Origin: Bacteroidota bacterium
Lineage (GTDB): Bacteria; Bacteroidota; Bacteroidia; Flavobacteriales_D; Sanyastnellaceae
Assembly (NCBI GenBank): GCA_027618855.1
Contig: JAQCID010000041.1
Span: 1-8,305 of the forward strand
Reading direction: 5' to 3'
Length of the DNA: 8,305 nt
In this document: positions 5,793 to 8,305 of the stretch, one piece after another
Numbering within the stretch: position 1 is the stretch's first letter
Layout of the letters: every line of letters begins with the position of its first letter
Notes under the pieces: generated by a model
The model's database searches: none
What the model was told of the DNA's origin: nothing
Seen by the model: only the letters and a program-made list of their open reading frames with translations
Program-made: the position numbers and the translations under genes

Positions 5793-8305
5793 ATGCCCAA
5801 AGATTCTAGCATAAAGTCTGTACTCATTATAGGGAGTGGTCCCATTGTAATAGGTCAGGCATGTGAGTTTGACTACAGTGGATCTCAAGCTGCTCGCTCT
5901 TTGAGAGAAGAAGGAATAGAAGTCACCCTGATAAATTCCAATCCGGCGACCATCATGACCGACCCGGTTATGGCGGACAATATTTACCTCAAACCTCTAG
6001 AGCCAGAATCTATCGTTGAGATTTTGAAGATTCACGATATTGATGCGGTGCTTCCTACAATGGGAGGTCAGACGGCTTTGAACCTTGCCATTCAATGTGA
6101 TGAGCTTGGCATTTGGAAGGAATATGGCGTTCGAATTATTGGCGTTGATATTTCTGCAATCGAAATCACTGAGAACAGAGAGCAATTCAGATTGTTAATG
6201 GAACGCATTGGGATCCCCATGGCACCTCAATCAACTGCAAAAAGCTTTTTGGAAGGAAAGGAAGTCGCACAAAAGTTCGGCTATCCCTTATGTATCCGGG
6301 CGAGCTTTACGCTTGGAGGCGCAGGAGCTGCAGTGGTTCATACAAAAGAAGATTTTGAGGACAAGCTTACTTCGGCACTTCATATCTCACCGATTCACGA
6401 GGTGATGATCGACAAAGCATTGCTTGGATGGAAGGAGTTTGAATTGGAGCTTTTGCGAGATTCTAACAACAATGTCACCATCGTGTGTTCTATTGAAAAC
6501 ATGGACCCGATGGGGATTCACACCGGTGATTCAATCACAGTGGCTCCGGCTTTGACTCTTTCGGATACGACATATCAACGTATGCGTGATATGGCGATTA
6601 AAATGATGCGCAGTATTGGTGAGTTTGCTGGGGGGTGTAATGTACAATTTGCGGTGTCTCCTGATGAGAATGAGGATATCATTGCAATAGAAATCAACCC
6701 TCGTGTCTCAAGATCTTCTGCCCTTGCTTCTAAAGCTACTGGATACCCCATTGCGAAACTTGCGTCTAAGCTCGCGATTGGATATCACTTAGATGAATTA
6801 AAGAATTCGGTCACGGGATCTACTTCGGCAATGTTTGAGCCTACGTTAGATTACGTTGTTGTTAAAATACCACGTTGGAATTTCGATAAATTCCCAGGAA
6901 CCAATAAAGAACTTGGACTTCAGATGAAGTCCGTCGGTGAAGTGATGGCAATAGGTCGTTCCTTCCAGGAGGCACTGCAAAAAGCATGTCAGTCTCTAGA
7001 GATAAAAAGAAACGGTCTCGGTGCGGATGGACGTGAATTGAAAGACAGAGACTCGATTATGAGCAGTCTTAATCACCCGAGTTGGAGTCGCTTATTTCAC
7101 ATCTATGACGCGTTTAAATTAGGGATCCCTTTTCATAAAATTCACGAATCTACTAAAATTGATCCTTGGTTTTTAAGGCAAATTGAAGAGCTGTTAATGC
7201 TTGAGAAGGACATCGAAACGGAAACGATTGAAACGATTCCTCGCTCACTCTTAATGGAGGCAAAGAGAAAAGGCTATGCTGACCGCCAAGTTGCTCATCT
7301 TCTCACTTGTCTTGAAAGTGAGGTTCATGAAAAGAGGCGGGTAGAGGGGATAAAGAGGGTTTATAAATTGGTAGATACTTGTGCGGCAGAATTCCCTGCG
7401 GTGACTCCATATTATTATTCTACTTTTGAAGATTCCGAGAACGAAAGTGTTGTTTCGGACAAGAAAAAAGTCATCGTTTTAGGGAGTGGACCGAACAGGA
7501 TCGGACAAGGTATTGAGTTTGATTACTGTTGTGTTCACGGAGTTCTTGCGGCAAGCGAATGCGGTTATGAAACGATCATGATCAATTGCAATCCAGAAAC
7601 AGTTTCTACAGATTTTGATACTGCAGACAAGCTCTATTTCGAGCCTGTTTTTTGGGAACATATCTACGACATCATTCTTCACGAAAATCCAGTGGGTGTG
7701 ATCGTTCAGCTTGGAGGCCAAACGGCACTTAAACTTGCCGAAAAACTAGATCGCTACAACATTCCTATTATCGGAACCTCATATAAGGCACTAGATCTAG
7801 CTGAAGATAGAGGTAGTTTCTCTAATCTTCTAAAAAAGGAAGGGATTCCATACCCGAAATTTGGCGTTGTAGAAAATGCAGATCAGGCCGTTGATTTATG
7901 CAGAGAATTGGGATTTCCATTGCTTGTACGACCGTCATATGTTCTAGGAGGTCAGAAAATGAAAATCGTGATTAACGAAGAAGATTTGGAACACCATGTG
8001 ATTGATATCCTTAAGCATATGCCAGAGAATCAGATTTTATTAGATCACTTTATAGAAGGAGCAATGGAATGTGAAGCCGATGCTATTTGTGATGGTGATG
8101 AGGTACGCATCATAGGCATTATGCAACACATTGAGCCTGCTGGAATTCACTCAGGTGACAGCTATGCTTTGCTGCCTCCATTTAATTTGGGCGATTTGGT
8201 CATTCAGAAGATCGAAGACTATACAAAGAGAATTGCGGTTGCTCTTGAGACGAGGGGACTTATTAATGTTCAATTCGCTGTCAAGGACGACGAAGTGTTT
8301 ATTAT
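5793..8305 (+). CDS. carB: Carbamoyl-phosphate synthase large subunit, partial (N-terminal 837 residues)
   Basis: The frame is open without interruption from ATG 5793 to the window edge; E. coli CarB has about 1,073 residues, so the C-terminal part is missing. The enzyme makes carbamoyl phosphate from bicarbonate, ATP and ammonia delivered by CarA, feeding pyrimidine and arginine synthesis in the cytoplasm. Both tandem ATP-grasp halves are seen. The first has GSGPIVIGQACEFDYSG (14-30), the RASFTLGG nucleotide loop at 169-176, ENMDPMGIHTGDS, and the metal-binding EINPRVSRSSALASKATGYP. The second has GSGPNRIGQGIEFDY from 564 and RPSYVLGG from 713. The start gives a normal N terminus, with only an A-rich stretch before it rather than a Shine-Dalgarno sequence. 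The first-half loop reads RASFTLGGAGAA where E. coli has RPSFTMGGSGGG; the key arginine is kept. carA is not adjacent upstream, where a divergent hydrolase gene lies instead. Confidence 0.97.
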   Translation, partial: MPKDSSIKSVLIIGSGPIVIGQACEFDYSGSQAARSLREEGIEVTLINSNPATIMTDPVMADNIYLKPLEPESIVEILKIHDIDAVLPTMGGQTALNLAIQCDELGIWKEYGVRIIGVDISAIEITENREQFRLLMERIGIPMAPQSTAKSFLEGKEVAQKFGYPLCIRASFTLGGAGAAVVHTKEDFEDKLTSALHISPIHEVMIDKALLGWKEFELELLRDSNNNVTIVCSIENMDPMGIHTGDSITVAPALTLSDTTYQRMRDMAIKMMRSIGEFAGGCNVQFAVSPDENEDIIAIEINPRVSRSSALASKATGYPIAKLASKLAIGYHLDELKNSVTGSTSAMFEPTLDYVVVKIPRWNFDKFPGTNKELGLQMKSVGEVMAIGRSFQEALQKACQSLEIKRNGLGADGRELKDRDSIMSSLNHPSWSRLFHIYDAFKLGIPFHKIHESTKIDPWFLRQIEELLMLEKDIETETIETIPRSLLMEAKRKGYADRQVAHLLTCLESEVHEKRRVEGIKRVYKLVDTCAAEFPAVTPYYYSTFEDSENESVVSDKKKVIVLGSGPNRIGQGIEFDYCCVHGVLAASECGYETIMINCNPETVSTDFDTADKLYFEPVFWEHIYDIILHENPVGVIVQLGGQTALKLAEKLDRYNIPIIGTSYKALDLAEDRGSFSNLLKKEGIPYPKFGVVENADQAVDLCRELGFPLLVRPSYVLGGQKMKIVINEEDLEHHVIDILKHMPENQILLDHFIEGAMECEADAICDGDEVRIIGIMQHIEPAGIHSGDSYALLPPFNLGDLVIQKIEDYTKRIAVALETRGLINVQFAVKDDEVFI

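Noticed and set aside
1..8305. Mobile elements, CRISPR arrays, tRNA or rRNA genes, broken genes
   Set aside because: No transposase or integrase motifs, regularly spaced repeats or tRNA-like cloverleaf caught my eye. The four complete genes run uninterrupted from start to stop, and the two edge genes are open to the window ends. The window seems to be stable chromosome.

Overview
The window looks like chromosomal DNA from a member of the Bacteroidota, probably near the Flavobacteriales. Several independent signs agree. There are two matches to the Bacteroidota -7 promoter element TAnnTTTG. The leaders are A/T-rich with no clear Shine-Dalgarno sequences. There is a large TonB-dependent outer-membrane receptor, a secreted enzyme ending in a degenerate tail that resembles a type IX secretion sorting signal, and a bacterial geranylgeranylglyceryl phosphate synthase homologue. 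I see no insertion sequence, phage gene, CRISPR array, tRNA or rRNA. Coding density is very high and the longest non-coding gap is 166 bases.

Left part (1-2789): a partial cysQ-like nucleotidase gene runs leftward off the window edge. Divergent from it is a short leader with a -7 promoter element, a well-formed TPP (thiamin pyrophosphate) riboswitch aptamer and two small hairpins. The leader feeds a 754-residue TonB-dependent receptor. The riboswitch is the strongest functional clue here: it marks the receptor as a probable importer of thiamin or a thiamin precursor.

Middle (2813-5626): 23 bases after the receptor, on the same strand, is a gene for a signal-peptide-bearing agmatine deiminase (PAD-family) protein, so it is probably in the TPP-controlled transcript. 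Its 3' end overlaps, tail to tail, a leftward two-gene unit. That unit is an alpha/beta hydrolase gene followed by a GGGP synthase (PcrB-family) gene, overlapping each other by 19 bases. An imperfect hairpin spans the convergent overlap.

Right part (5627-8305): a divergent intergenic region with a perfect -7 element and a 7-bp inverted repeat precedes carB, the large subunit of carbamoyl-phosphate synthetase. carB is intact for 837 codons and runs off the right edge. carA is not next to it on the upstream side.

The most notable association is the TPP riboswitch, receptor and exported PAD-family hydrolase. It suggests that a cell-surface or periplasmic amidine hydrolase is made under thiamin limitation. 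Any chemical role for that enzyme in thiamin acquisition is inference. The remaining genes are ordinary housekeeping or lipid-related genes.
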